Shown here in pieces: positions 45,460 to 53,288 of a stretch of 64,000 nucleotides of DNA. Source of the stretch: Amphritea atlantica. Its GTDB lineage: Bacteria; Pseudomonadota; Gammaproteobacteria; Pseudomonadales; Balneatricaceae. The first letter of the stretch is position 1; each line of letters opens with the position of its first letter. The notes below the pieces were generated by a model. That model saw only the letters and a program-made list of their open reading frames with translations, had not been told where the DNA came from and searched no databases. The position numbers and the translations under genes were made by a program. The stretch is from NCBI GenBank assembly GCA_024397875.1, contig CP073344.1:3711001-3775000 (forward strand), given 5' to 3'.

Positions 45460-46470
45460 CTAGAAACCATAATGCATGAGTGTCAGCACCAGGGTTGCCA
45501 GAAATAGTGTTTCGCCGACCATCAGCAGGATAGGTTTGAGACCCACAGAGGCCAGTTCCTTTAGACGTGTTTTCATACCCAACGCACTTATTGCGATGAC
45601 TAGACACCAGCTCGACAGATCGCTACCGAGATGCTGCAGAGCCGAGGGAATCCAGCCGGTACTGTTGATGCTGGCGAGCAACAGAAAACCAACCGCGAAC
45701 CAGGGCAAAAGTGGCGGTTTTTTTCCGTCAACATTGGCGCCTAATCGCCGGGTAATCATGGAGGCACAAAGTATCACTGGTAATAGCATGGCCACTCGCA
45801 TGAGTTTTACAACGGTGGCAATATCGCCGGTCTCAGTAGACATGCTGTACCCCGCCCCCACGACTTGGGCGACATCATGAATAGTGGCACCCAGAAAGAT
45901 ACCGGCCAGATGCGGGGATAGATCGAAGGCGTGTGCAATCATGGGGTAGATGATCATTGCCAGAGTGGATAATGCAGAGATTCCAATGACGGTAAACAGC
46001 GTTGCCCGTTCTTTTTGAGGGTGCGCGGGCAGTGCTGCTGACAGCGCCAGCGCTGCTGAAGCGCCGCAGATGGCAGTGGCGCCACCGGTCAACATACCAA
46101 AAATGCGCTGAAAGCCGAGCGCTCTTGCCGCGATAACGGAGAGCAGAATCGTGGCGATGACGAGTACAACCACTAGTACCACAGGTTTCCAGCCAAGGTC
46201 GGCGATTTGCGATAGGGTGATACGAATGCCGAGCAGCGCGACACCCAGACGCAGGATGCTACGGGCAGTGAACTCAATACCCGGCTTGCATTTAGTGTCA
46301 TCAGCCAGAAAGTTCAGGGCCATTCCTAGAAGTAATGCGAATAGCATCACCGGCGTACCATAATGTTCAGACAGGAAACTGGCCGCCGCAGCAACAATTA
46401 GGCTGATAGCGAAGCCTGGCACCAACTCGCGGATGCGACTAGGCAGGCTGACAACAAGGGTGGCATCCAT
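45460..46470 (-). CDS. YeiH-family putative sulfate exporter
   Basis: A 336-residue inner-membrane protein of the YeiH/COG2855 family with about ten hydrophobic helices. Family features are LRLGVALLGIRITLSQIADLG, GGATAICGASAALALSAALP and GATIHDVAQVVGAGYS. A member was proposed to export sulfate or sulfite during sulfonate dissimilation, hence the family name; direct proof is limited. The ATG at 46470 has AGAGGAG 8 bases upstream; longer in-frame readings overlap the Rieske gene. It follows the Rieske stop after 2 bases. In this operon it hints that an organosulfur compound is broken down. Confidence 0.85.
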   Translation of the reverse strand: MDATLVVSLPSRIRELVPGFAISLIVAAAASFLSEHYGTPVMLFALLLGMALNFLADDTKCKPGIEFTARSILRLGVALLGIRITLSQIADLGWKPVVLVVVLVIATILLSVIAARALGFQRIFGMLTGGATAICGASAALALSAALPAHPQKERATLFTVIGISALSTLAMIIYPMIAHAFDLSPHLAGIFLGATIHDVAQVVGAGYSMSTETGDIATVVKLMRVAMLLPVILCASMITRRLGANVDGKKPPLLPWFAVGFLLLASINSTGWIPSALQHLGSDLSSWCLVIAISALGMKTRLKELASVGLKPILLMVGETLFLATLVLTLMHYGF

Positions 46471-46472
46471 TC

Positions 46473-46790
46473 TTAAGTCTCCTCTGGGAATATAATAAAC
46501 ACTCGTCCATCGGTCTTCTCGACGTTGAAACGAGACAATTTGACGTGTTTCGAATTGAGCATGTAACCGGTCCTGAGATTGAATCGCAGACCATGAGCAC
46601 AGCACTGGATAGTCTCCTTTTCGAGGCGACCACCGTACAGGGAAGCGCCCTGATGTGGGCAACTATCATCGATGGCATGGAGCTGTCCGTCGATGTTGAA
46701 TAGTGTCACCCCCCGGCCCTGATATTCTACGTAGCTGCGCTGGTTTTCTGCGGGAACCTGTTCGGGGGACAGTTTGTAGCGTTTAATCAT
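46473..46790 (-). CDS. Rieske [2Fe-2S] ferredoxin-like protein
   Basis: A 105-residue single-domain Rieske protein. The cluster motifs are CPHQG (near residue 45) and CCAHGLRFNLRTG (near 62), giving the CxH and CxxH ligands. It starts at the ATG at 46790, inside the end of the FrnE-like gene (8-base overlap). Small Rieske proteins like this pass electrons to oxygenases or are the small subunits of reductases. No Rieske oxygenase gene is nearby, so its partner is unknown. Confidence 0.87.
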   Translation of the reverse strand: MIKRYKLSPEQVPAENQRSYVEYQGRGVTLFNIDGQLHAIDDSCPHQGASLYGGRLEKETIQCCAHGLRFNLRTGYMLNSKHVKLSRFNVEKTDGRVFIIFPEET

Positions 46791-47454
46791 GGAAGGATGT
46801 TTCCGCAATTATCGGTGACTGTACGCGTAGAAAGGCCTCCAGCAGTACTGAGGCAGGCTGGGCTCCGCTTAGCCCGAGTTGGTTATTGATCTCGAAATAG
46901 GGAACGCTGTTGGTGACATGTTGAGTAGTTGTAGGCGAATAGCAGCCGGAGTCCCTCAGCAAGTCGCAGGGGAATTCTGAGAGGCTATAACCACATTCTT
47001 CGGCAATTTCGAGCAGTACTTCGGGGCTACCCAAGTTTTCTCCCCGGTGGAAGTAGGCTGTGAACAATCGTTTCAGCAGAGTGTCTCTGCGTGGCGTTCC
47101 GCCCAGGGCTGCTGCCTGACTGAAGAGACGATGGGCAGCAGCGGTGTTGGGCATTGTTTTGATCATTGCAAAATCGATTGTTATGCCTGTACTAGTTGCA
47201 GCCTGTTGCACCTGCTGTTGACGTTTGTGCACGGAGAGAGTACTGCCAAGGCGTCGCAGGTAAAACTCATCGAATGGCACTCCTGCAGTAGGTAGCTCTG
47301 GTAATAGCTGAACACCATGCCAGTTAATCTCAGCAATAAGGTTCGGATTTTCGTTCTGCCATTGGGCCAGAGCGGCATCAAGATGCTGCTTGCCAATCAA
47401 ACACCAGGGACAGATAAAGTCAAAATAGACGTCTATTGTCAGTTGTTGACTCAT
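46783..47454 (-). CDS. FrnE-like DsbA-family thioredoxin-fold protein
   Basis: A 223-residue protein with the thioredoxin fold and helical insert of the FrnE/2-hydroxychromene-2-carboxylate isomerase-like branch. The active-site motif is FDFICPWCLIGK near residue 12. The cis-proline area is TNSVPYFEINNQLGLSGAQP near 183. It has no signal peptide, so it acts in the cytosol. The ATG overlaps the MFS stop (ATGA) and its end overlaps the Rieske gene. It may reduce, isomerise or conjugate an intermediate using glutathione; the CPWC motif favours redox activity. Confidence 0.88.
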   Translation of the reverse strand: MSQQLTIDVYFDFICPWCLIGKQHLDAALAQWQNENPNLIAEINWHGVQLLPELPTAGVPFDEFYLRRLGSTLSVHKRQQQVQQAATSTGITIDFAMIKTMPNTAAAHRLFSQAAALGGTPRRDTLLKRLFTAYFHRGENLGSPEVLLEIAEECGYSLSEFPCDLLRDSGCYSPTTTQHVTNSVPYFEINNQLGLSGAQPASVLLEAFLRVQSPIIAETSFHD

Positions 47455-48773
47455 ACATGCTTCTCCTGAGCAGGGGCCACAGCGGAAGTGTGATCGTTTG
47501 AGCCGCTAAGCTGGGCGATATCGTTCAGGTAGCTATGCCGGGCATAAAAGAACACTGCTGCAGCGGCGATACTGATCAGGGGCACCAGCTGAAAGGCTGC
47601 CTGCAGTCCGATCAGGTCAGAGACCTTGCCAGTGATGAAGGGGCCTGGTGCCAGACCTAATATATTGTTGGCGAGAGTTAGTGTTGCGAATGCTGTGGCA
47701 TGTATGGAGTGGTGTGTTAAGTTCGCGACCATGGCGCTGGCTGGGCCGCTGGTACCAGCAGCGAGCAGCATACCAATGCAGATCAGTATCAGTTGTGCGG
47801 TTCCATGTGAGAGACTGAAAGCAATTGACAGAATGATGCAACTACTAAGGCAGTAAACAATGGCAAGCGATATCTTGCGAGATGGAGATTTGAGGCAAAG
47901 TCGGTCGCTAAGTATGCCACACAGAATCATACCTATTCCGCTACAGAGTAGGACGACAGCGGCGACCGCGCCCGCTTTATCGGTGCTCATCGCGTAGTAA
48001 CGGTTCAGATAACTGGGCATCCAAACGATCATGGTACCGCCCACGAATAACTGCAGCCCGCTGCCAACATAAGCGCAGAGTACAGAGCGACTGTTGAACA
48101 GTGTACGTAATGATCTCCCGCGTATATCGGTTGAAGGCTGAGCGGTATTTCGTTGCGGTGAGATACGTTTCTCACGCACGATGATGGGATAAAGTATAGC
48201 TAGTGTCAGGCCAAAGAGTGCCATTCCTGTGAATGCACCCCGCCAGCCAAAATGGGTGGCGAGTATACCACCAAGGCCTACGCCCAACACCGAACCGAAC
48301 ATGCCTCCGGCCATGAAAGCACCTGCCAGCGTAGCACGCAGGTGTTTAGGAAATACCGACACGACTACCGCTATGCCGACACTACCATATGCAGCCTCCC
48401 CGACACCGACGAGAAAGCGGGCGATAAACATCTGTTCATAATCTTGTGCCAGGGCGCAGCCCAGGGTGGCCAGGCTCCACAGTGTTGCCATCAGGGCCAG
48501 GCACTTGATCCGCCCCCAGCGGTCGGCTAAGAGGGACAGGGGGAATGTTAGTAGGCCGACCATCAGCGCGACAATGCTGCTGAGCAAGCCTAGTTGATAA
48601 TCTGATAGAGACCATTCGCTTTTCAGCAGAGGGAATACCGCATTTAGTACCTGCCGCGACATATAGTCTGAAATTAGTAGCCCAAATGTCAGTGCAAAGA
48701 TGACCCAAGCATAAGTGCGTGAAATGCTGATCGAATTATCGACTTCATCTGAAGATGAGTGATAGTGTGACAT
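47451..48773 (-). CDS. MFS transporter
   Basis: A 440-residue inner-membrane permease with twelve hydrophobic helices. Between TM2 and TM3 is the MFS motif LADRWGRIKCLALMATLWSL. The N-terminal segment resembles the ACS/aromatic- and organic-anion uptake branch (SDYQLGLLSSIVALMVGLLTFPLSLLADRWG). AAGGTAATACC precedes the ATG. It overlaps the FrnE-like gene by ATGA and follows the BKACE gene after 114 bases that hold a hairpin. Probably imports the substrate or a related acid. Confidence 0.9.
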   Translation of the reverse strand: MSHYHSSSDEVDNSISISRTYAWVIFALTFGLLISDYMSRQVLNAVFPLLKSEWSLSDYQLGLLSSIVALMVGLLTFPLSLLADRWGRIKCLALMATLWSLATLGCALAQDYEQMFIARFLVGVGEAAYGSVGIAVVVSVFPKHLRATLAGAFMAGGMFGSVLGVGLGGILATHFGWRGAFTGMALFGLTLAILYPIIVREKRISPQRNTAQPSTDIRGRSLRTLFNSRSVLCAYVGSGLQLFVGGTMIVWMPSYLNRYYAMSTDKAGAVAAVVLLCSGIGMILCGILSDRLCLKSPSRKISLAIVYCLSSCIILSIAFSLSHGTAQLILICIGMLLAAGTSGPASAMVANLTHHSIHATAFATLTLANNILGLAPGPFITGKVSDLIGLQAAFQLVPLISIAAAAVFFYARHSYLNDIAQLSGSNDHTSAVAPAQEKHV

Positions 48774-48822
48774 GGTATTACCTTATAATTATTGTTATTG
48801 GTTAAACTTTTATATTGAGCAG

Positions 48823-48856
48823 GTCGGGATCAGGTGCATAGCGTCCCAATCCCGAC
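48823..48856. repeat. Intercistronic hairpin between BKACE and MFS genes
   Basis: GTCGGGAT and ATCCCGAC, perfect 8-bp stem with an 18-base loop. No T-run follows, so it may tune mRNA stability or partial termination. Confidence 0.5.
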
Positions 48857-48887
48857 ACTGCCATAAGGCTACGTGGATGCTCGGTCG

Positions 48888-49943
48888 TTACAATCCCCGC
48901 AACGGGACGTTTTTCTCACCCGGCAGACGATTAGGTGTCAGGCCGTTTGCGGCCAATGTTTCATCAACACTATTATACCAAGTATTGATCCGGTAGATCT
49001 CACGCGCTTCCTGACCATTGGCAACTTCACGGCCCAGTTCGTGAGCCATGCGTACCAGCTGCTTGATCTGCTCGACAGACGTCATGCGGTTGCCATGCTG
49101 GTCAATCAGGGTGTCCTCAATACCGCAACGTGGGTGCAATCCCAGAGCCATGGCCATGGTATTAATTGGCAGCACGTTCTTCATCAGTGATTCAAGAGTC
49201 AGGCAGGCTCCGTCTGGTGCCCGACGAATGAATTCCATGAAGTTGTATGGGTTGGGGCCGTCGAAACCTCCACCGATGCCGACCCAGGTCAGGTTCAGAG
49301 GCCCGCGATAGATCCCTCTTCTTACCAGTCGCTCCAGGGTTTCCAGAGAGTGCATGCCGGTTAGCTGAAAGTGAGGTTGGATCTTCGCATCCTGTAGACG
49401 CTTCAGGTGCTCTTCAACCCAACCAGGCCCGGCAGGTACGGTCATCTCGCGATAAGCTTCCCAATATGCGGGCTGACACAGGCTGGTGCCCGTGACTTCG
49501 TCCTCGGCCATCAGTTCGGTGATGTTCATCTGGACGGTGTTGATAGCTATGGTGACCTGATCCGGTTTCGGCGTCAGCTCTGCGAGCATATGGCGAGTGT
49601 CATCAGACAGCCATTTGGCAGCTTCGCCTTCACCTTCAGGTGCGAAAGAGATGGATCCACCAACCTGGATTATCATATCGGGGACGGCTTCACGTACACC
49701 GGCGATCAGTTCGTTGAATTTGGACAGACTTTTTGATCCGGTACCGTCTAACTCACGAACATGAAGGTGAAGCACGGTTGCACCGGCTTCGTAGCAGTCA
49801 ACTGCTTTTTGTACCTGTTCCTCCATGGTAATTGCGATATCTTCAGGAAAGTCCTGCGGCGACCATTCTGGTCCATAGGGGGCTGCGGTGATGACCACCT
49901 TGTCTTGATTCTGTGGGTGCAGGGAATCGTCTAAAAATTGCAT
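48888..49943 (-). CDS. BKACE family beta-keto acid cleavage enzyme (DUF849)
   Basis: A 351-residue TIM-barrel enzyme of the BKACE family. These zinc enzymes join a beta-keto acid with acetyl-CoA to give acetoacetate and a new CoA thioester. Visible family parts are VVITAAPYGPEW at the first strand, the zinc ligands in VLHLHVRELDG, IQVGGS, the HFQLTGMHSLETL segment and LGLHPRCGIEDTL. BKACE substrates range from 3-keto-5-aminohexanoate to dehydrocarnitine; the substrate here cannot be read from the sequence. Within this operon it could hand a CoA ester to the beta-oxidation enzymes encoded at 53289-58425. Confidence 0.9.
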   Translation of the reverse strand: MQFLDDSLHPQNQDKVVITAAPYGPEWSPQDFPEDIAITMEEQVQKAVDCYEAGATVLHLHVRELDGTGSKSLSKFNELIAGVREAVPDMIIQVGGSISFAPEGEGEAAKWLSDDTRHMLAELTPKPDQVTIAINTVQMNITELMAEDEVTGTSLCQPAYWEAYREMTVPAGPGWVEEHLKRLQDAKIQPHFQLTGMHSLETLERLVRRGIYRGPLNLTWVGIGGGFDGPNPYNFMEFIRRAPDGACLTLESLMKNVLPINTMAMALGLHPRCGIEDTLIDQHGNRMTSVEQIKQLVRMAHELGREVANGQEAREIYRINTWYNSVDETLAANGLTPNRLPGEKNVPLRGL

Positions 49944-50021
49944 CTTATTATATCCTCAGTGCTTTTTGTTATACCCGCTGCGCTCATTGAGTTCGCAACG
50001 GGGGTTGGGCTTACTGCTGAA

Positions 50022-50870
50022 TTAGAATGGCTGGTCGCCAATAATCCCCGCGCGCTCCATCTTACGATGGCAAGCCGGGTAGTCCATGACTGCATAATGC
50101 TGGGTTGAGCGGTTATCCCAGATTGCCATGCTGTTGGGCTGCCAGCGCCAACGTACCTGGTATTCTGGATTACAGGCCTGACGGATCAGATACTGTAGTA
50201 GCTCGGCTCCACCGGGGGCATAGTCCTGACCGAACCGCACATTTTCGGGGGTGTGATAGTTGGTAAAGTGGGTCGTAAAACTATTGACGAAGAGTATCTT
50301 TTCCCCGTTTTCCGGATGCGTACGTACGACCGGATGTTCAGCATCAGGATACTGAGCTTTCAGCGCGTGGCGTTTATCTATCGGCATTGCTGCACCGAAT
50401 GTCGCTTCTATACTGTGGCGTGCGCGCAGGTTTTCAATTTTGACTTTGATGTCCTCAGGCAGCATTGTGTACGCCAGAGCCATATTCGCCCACATGGTAT
50501 CGCCACCGACCGGTGGGCATTCAATGCAGCGCAGTACACACCCCAGAGGTGGTGCTTCGCGCCAGGTTGCATCGGTATGCCAAGAGTTCTCGTAGCGGTC
50601 GTTTGGTGTTTCCGGTGATTTGTAGATACGCACCAGACCCGGATGATCAGGATCGCTGCCAGCGACGGGATGATCTTCCAGCTCACCAAAGCGGCGGGCG
50701 AAGGCTACATGATCTGCGCGACTGATTGACTGGTCACGCAGGAACAAAACTTTGTGCTCAAGCAGCAGTGCTTTAATCTCATTGAACAGCCCGTCGTCCT
50801 TGATAGCGTTAGCCAGATTGATGTTGAGTAGCTCGGCGCCGATACTGCAGGTCAGTTTTTCTACTTGCAT
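50022..50870 (-). CDS. TauD/TfdA-family 2-oxoglutarate-dependent dioxygenase
   Basis: A 282-residue Fe(II)/2-oxoglutarate dioxygenase. The iron ligands are the HxD in SWHTDATW (near residue 98) and the distal histidine in STQHYAVMDYP (near 257). The 2-oxoglutarate-binding arginine is in MERAGIIGD. Start at the ATG 50870 with GGAG 7 bases upstream. Members include taurine and alkylsulfatase dioxygenases, which hydroxylate next to sulfur and release sulfite or sulfate plus an aldehyde. Others cleave aryloxyalkanoates or hydroxylate carnitine precursors. It follows qor after 11 bases. A sulfur substrate is suggested only by the sulfate exporter in the operon. Confidence 0.9.
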   Translation of the reverse strand: MQVEKLTCSIGAELLNINLANAIKDDGLFNEIKALLLEHKVLFLRDQSISRADHVAFARRFGELEDHPVAGSDPDHPGLVRIYKSPETPNDRYENSWHTDATWREAPPLGCVLRCIECPPVGGDTMWANMALAYTMLPEDIKVKIENLRARHSIEATFGAAMPIDKRHALKAQYPDAEHPVVRTHPENGEKILFVNSFTTHFTNYHTPENVRFGQDYAPGGAELLQYLIRQACNPEYQVRWRWQPNSMAIWDNRSTQHYAVMDYPACHRKMERAGIIGDQPF

Positions 50871-50881
50871 AGTCAATCTCC

Positions 50882-51862
50882 TCAAATTACAAAAATTGAT
50901 GAGCCCGTTAGTTTTCTTGACTCTAGATCGCGATGTGCCAGAACGGCATCTTCGAGGGCATAGTGCTGGTTAATATCGATTCGGATATTACCGCTGCCCA
51001 CCTGATCAAATAGCTCTTTGATCAGCGCCGACTTCTCTATCGGGTCGGCGATATAATCGGCCAGAGCGGGGCGGGTCATATATAACGAACCTTTCATGGC
51101 GAGGATCTGTGGATCAAATGGCGGAATGGTTCCTGACGCAGTACCCAGGCAGACCATCAGACCGCGACGCTTGAGTGAGTCGAGTGATGACATGAAGGTG
51201 TTTTTGCCAACACTGTCGAAGACTACATTGACGCCAACGCCATCAGTCATCTCGCGTACTCGACTGGCAACATCTTCGTGGCTGTAATTGATGGTGTAGT
51301 CACAACCGTGAGCCTGAGCAATCTCAGCTTTGGCATCAGTGGATACTGTACCGATTACGGTGAGTCCCAGACGTTTGGCCCATTGCGATACGATCAGCCC
51401 AACGCCACCGGCAGCAGCGTGCAGCAGGATGCTGTCACCCTTCTGAAATGGATAGATACGGCGCATAAGGTAAGATGCTGTCAGGCCACGCATGGTCATT
51501 GCCGCAGCGGTCTCAAATGAGATCGTCTCCGGTAGCTTTATCAATGGTGCAGCGGGAATAAGACGCTCAGTACTGTAAGCTCCTAAAGTATTGATAAAGC
51601 CGGTGTAAGTCACACGGTCACCTTCGGCCACGTTGGTTACACCTTCTCCCACGGCTATTACTATACCGGCCGCTTCAACCCCCATGCCATTAGGCATAGG
51701 AACTGGGTAGGTACCGTTGCGAAAGTAGGTATCAGCGAAATTCAATCCGACCGCTACGTGGCGAATACGCACCTCTCCAGCCCCCGGATCTCCGACCTCT
51801 ATGTCTTCATAGCGAAGCACTTCCGGACCACCGGTTTCGTATAAACGTACAGCTTTAGCCAT
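50882..51862 (-). CDS. qor: NADPH:quinone oxidoreductase-like zinc-free MDR enzyme
   Basis: A 326-residue medium-chain dehydrogenase/reductase of the quinone oxidoreductase type. It starts MAKAVRLYETGGPEVLRYED and has a GroES-like domain with VGLNFADTYFRNG. The nucleotide-binding fold is ILLHAAAGGVGLIVSQWAKRLG near residue 140. The zinc-ligand cysteines of true alcohol dehydrogenases are absent. The ATG at 51862 has GGAG 7 bases upstream; readings from further upstream would cross the AraC sites. First gene of the long leftward operon, expected to reduce an enone or quinone intermediate. Confidence 0.9.
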   Translation of the reverse strand: MAKAVRLYETGGPEVLRYEDIEVGDPGAGEVRIRHVAVGLNFADTYFRNGTYPVPMPNGMGVEAAGIVIAVGEGVTNVAEGDRVTYTGFINTLGAYSTERLIPAAPLIKLPETISFETAAAMTMRGLTASYLMRRIYPFQKGDSILLHAAAGGVGLIVSQWAKRLGLTVIGTVSTDAKAEIAQAHGCDYTINYSHEDVASRVREMTDGVGVNVVFDSVGKNTFMSSLDSLKRRGLMVCLGTASGTIPPFDPQILAMKGSLYMTRPALADYIADPIEKSALIKELFDQVGSGNIRIDINQHYALEDAVLAHRDLESRKLTGSSIFVI

Positions 51863-51915
51863 ACCAATTCTCCAGTCGTTGTTTATTATTAATGGTGAAA
51901 ATGATGTCTCACCGT

Positions 51916-51933
51916 TGTCATTCAATGTATGAG
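51916..51933 (+). promoter_or_regulatory. Third AraC-type half-site, plus orientation
   Basis: TGTCATTCAATGTATGAG shares the TGTCAT-N2-AATG core with the paired sites but points the other way, toward araC. It may serve autoregulation or looping. Confidence 0.4.
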
Positions 51934-51949
51934 AGGCAACCGATTGATG

Positions 51950-51987
51950 CTTTTCATTGAACGACAGAGACTTCTCATTACATGACA
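51950..51987 (-). promoter_or_regulatory. Tandem AraC-regulator operator of the qor operon
   Basis: Minus strand copies TGTCATGTAATGAGAAG (51987-51971) and TGTCGTTCAATGAAAAG (51966-51950) lie exactly 21 bp apart and match at 13 of 17 positions. The downstream copy overlaps a poor -35 (AAAAGC); CATACA follows 17 bases later as a possible -10. This is the geometry of class II activation by AraC-type proteins. Confidence 0.72.
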
Positions 51988-52077
51988 AACTACCTAAAGT
52001 CGGATGAGTTATGTATTGAAAAATGGTAAAGATGATCTTCTTAATCGCAGAATTTATATAATAATAAGGTCCATGAA

Positions 52078-53103
52078 ATGACGACGATGACACGTGCCGG
52101 GGTTTTAACTAACTACATAGAAGTCGCTAAACATTTGGGATTAAATCCTATTCCGCTGTTGCGCAATGCTGGATTGAGTAGGTCATTGATTGAACAGCCA
52201 GAGCAACGTCTGCCCGCTTCTTCAGCGGTAAAGTTGCTGGAAGAGTCCGCACGGGATAGTGGTTGTATGACGTTTGGATTACGCATGGCTGAATCACGTC
52301 AACTCTCTGATTTTGGTGCTATCAGCCTGTTACTTATGCATCAGCCGACGTTACGTGATGCGATCATGACCACGGTACAGTACCGCCATCTCCTGAATGA
52401 GGCTCTGGCTATTTACGTGGAAGAGTTTGAAAAGACCATCGTTATTCGAGAGGAAGTTGTCACCGATATTCCGATGATTTCAAGGCAGGCGACCGAGCTT
52501 GCGATTGGTGTGATGTTTCGTCTGTGTAGTGCGTTGCTCGGGGTTTCCTGGAATCCCCGAAGTGTCAATTTTACCCACGATGCACCACCTAACCTGCAAC
52601 TACATCGCCGACTTTTTCGGTGTAATTTGGTTTTTGGTGCCGAGTTTAACGGCATTGTGTGTCCTGCTGAAGATCTTGATAAACCCAACCCCATGGCCGA
52701 TCCGGCACTGGCGCGCTTTGCCCAACATTACGTCGATACACTAGCGACAGATAAAGAACACTCTGTTGTGCTTGATGTGCGCAAGGCGATTTATCTGTTA
52801 TTGCCAATGGGGCGGGCCAGTATAGAACAGATAGCAGAGGCGATGGGGACTAATGTCCGCACCTTGCAACGGCGTCTGGAAGAGCATGACGCAACGTTTT
52901 CCGACCTGATAAACAGTGTTCGACGTGAGCTGGTAATGCGTTATATTGAGAATGAGCACTATTCAATAAGTCAGATTGCTGATCTGCTGGGCTATGGTAT
53001 GCCAAGCTCCTTCACACGCTGGTTTGCGGCGCAGTTTGGTGAGTCGCCAGCACGTTGGCGTGATTCACATAAGCAGTCAACGGAGAGTAAAAAACGTTGC
53101 TGA
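52078..53103 (+). CDS. AraC-family transcriptional regulator (OruR/ArgR-like layout)
   Basis: A 341-residue regulator. The N-terminal ligand-binding domain (about 1-210) is of the arabinose_bd/PF12625 type (MTRAGVLTNYIEVAKHLGLNPIPLLRNAGLS). The C-terminal double helix-turn-helix (about 245-335) has ASIEQIAEAMGTNVRTLQRRLEEHDATFSDLINSVRRELVMRYI and the second helix pair SISQIADLLGYGMPSSFTRWFAAQFGESPARWR. It sits between two operons that carry matching direct-repeat sites, so it is the likely activator of the whole catabolic locus. AAGGTCC lies 8 bases before the ATG. The inducer is unknown. Confidence 0.92.
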   Translation: MTTMTRAGVLTNYIEVAKHLGLNPIPLLRNAGLSRSLIEQPEQRLPASSAVKLLEESARDSGCMTFGLRMAESRQLSDFGAISLLLMHQPTLRDAIMTTVQYRHLLNEALAIYVEEFEKTIVIREEVVTDIPMISRQATELAIGVMFRLCSALLGVSWNPRSVNFTHDAPPNLQLHRRLFRCNLVFGAEFNGIVCPAEDLDKPNPMADPALARFAQHYVDTLATDKEHSVVLDVRKAIYLLLPMGRASIEQIAEAMGTNVRTLQRRLEEHDATFSDLINSVRRELVMRYIENEHYSISQIADLLGYGMPSSFTRWFAAQFGESPARWRDSHKQSTESKKRC

Positions 53104-53170
53104 AAACAGTGGTTCAAATAAGCTGTTGAACAGTGCCCTCTTGAAACTAAAAGGTGTTGTTATACGTCAA

Positions 53171-53208
53171 TGTCATGAAATGTAAATTTGATGGCATCAT
53201 ATGTTAAG
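53171..53208 (+). promoter_or_regulatory. Tandem AraC-regulator operator of the CoA ligase operon
   Basis: TGTCATGAAATGTAAAT (53171-53187) and TGGCATCATATGTTAAG (53192-53208) lie exactly 21 bp apart, in the direction of transcription, matching the pattern before qor. Confidence 0.7.
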
Positions 53209-53232
53209 CCAGAAATCATGCTCTTTTATAGA
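53204..53232 (+). promoter_or_regulatory. Candidate activator-dependent promoter of the CoA ligase operon
   Basis: TTAAGC (53204-53209), 17-base spacer, TATAGA (53227-53232). The weak -35 overlaps the downstream operator copy, as expected when an AraC-type protein replaces -35 contacts. Confidence 0.5.
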
Positions 53233-53288
53233 TTCATTAAACCGGCCTATTGTATATAGGCGAGAAAAAATGAATTCAGGAAAGACGC

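Noticed and set aside
48823..48856. Full terminator splitting the qor operon.
   Set aside because: The stem has no T-run on the transcribed strand, and downstream genes lack a promoter, so readthrough is more likely.
51863..52093. Extended N terminus of the quinone oxidoreductase.
   Set aside because: It runs through the AraC operator region and overlaps the divergent regulator start; the ATG at 51862 has GGAG and the conserved start.
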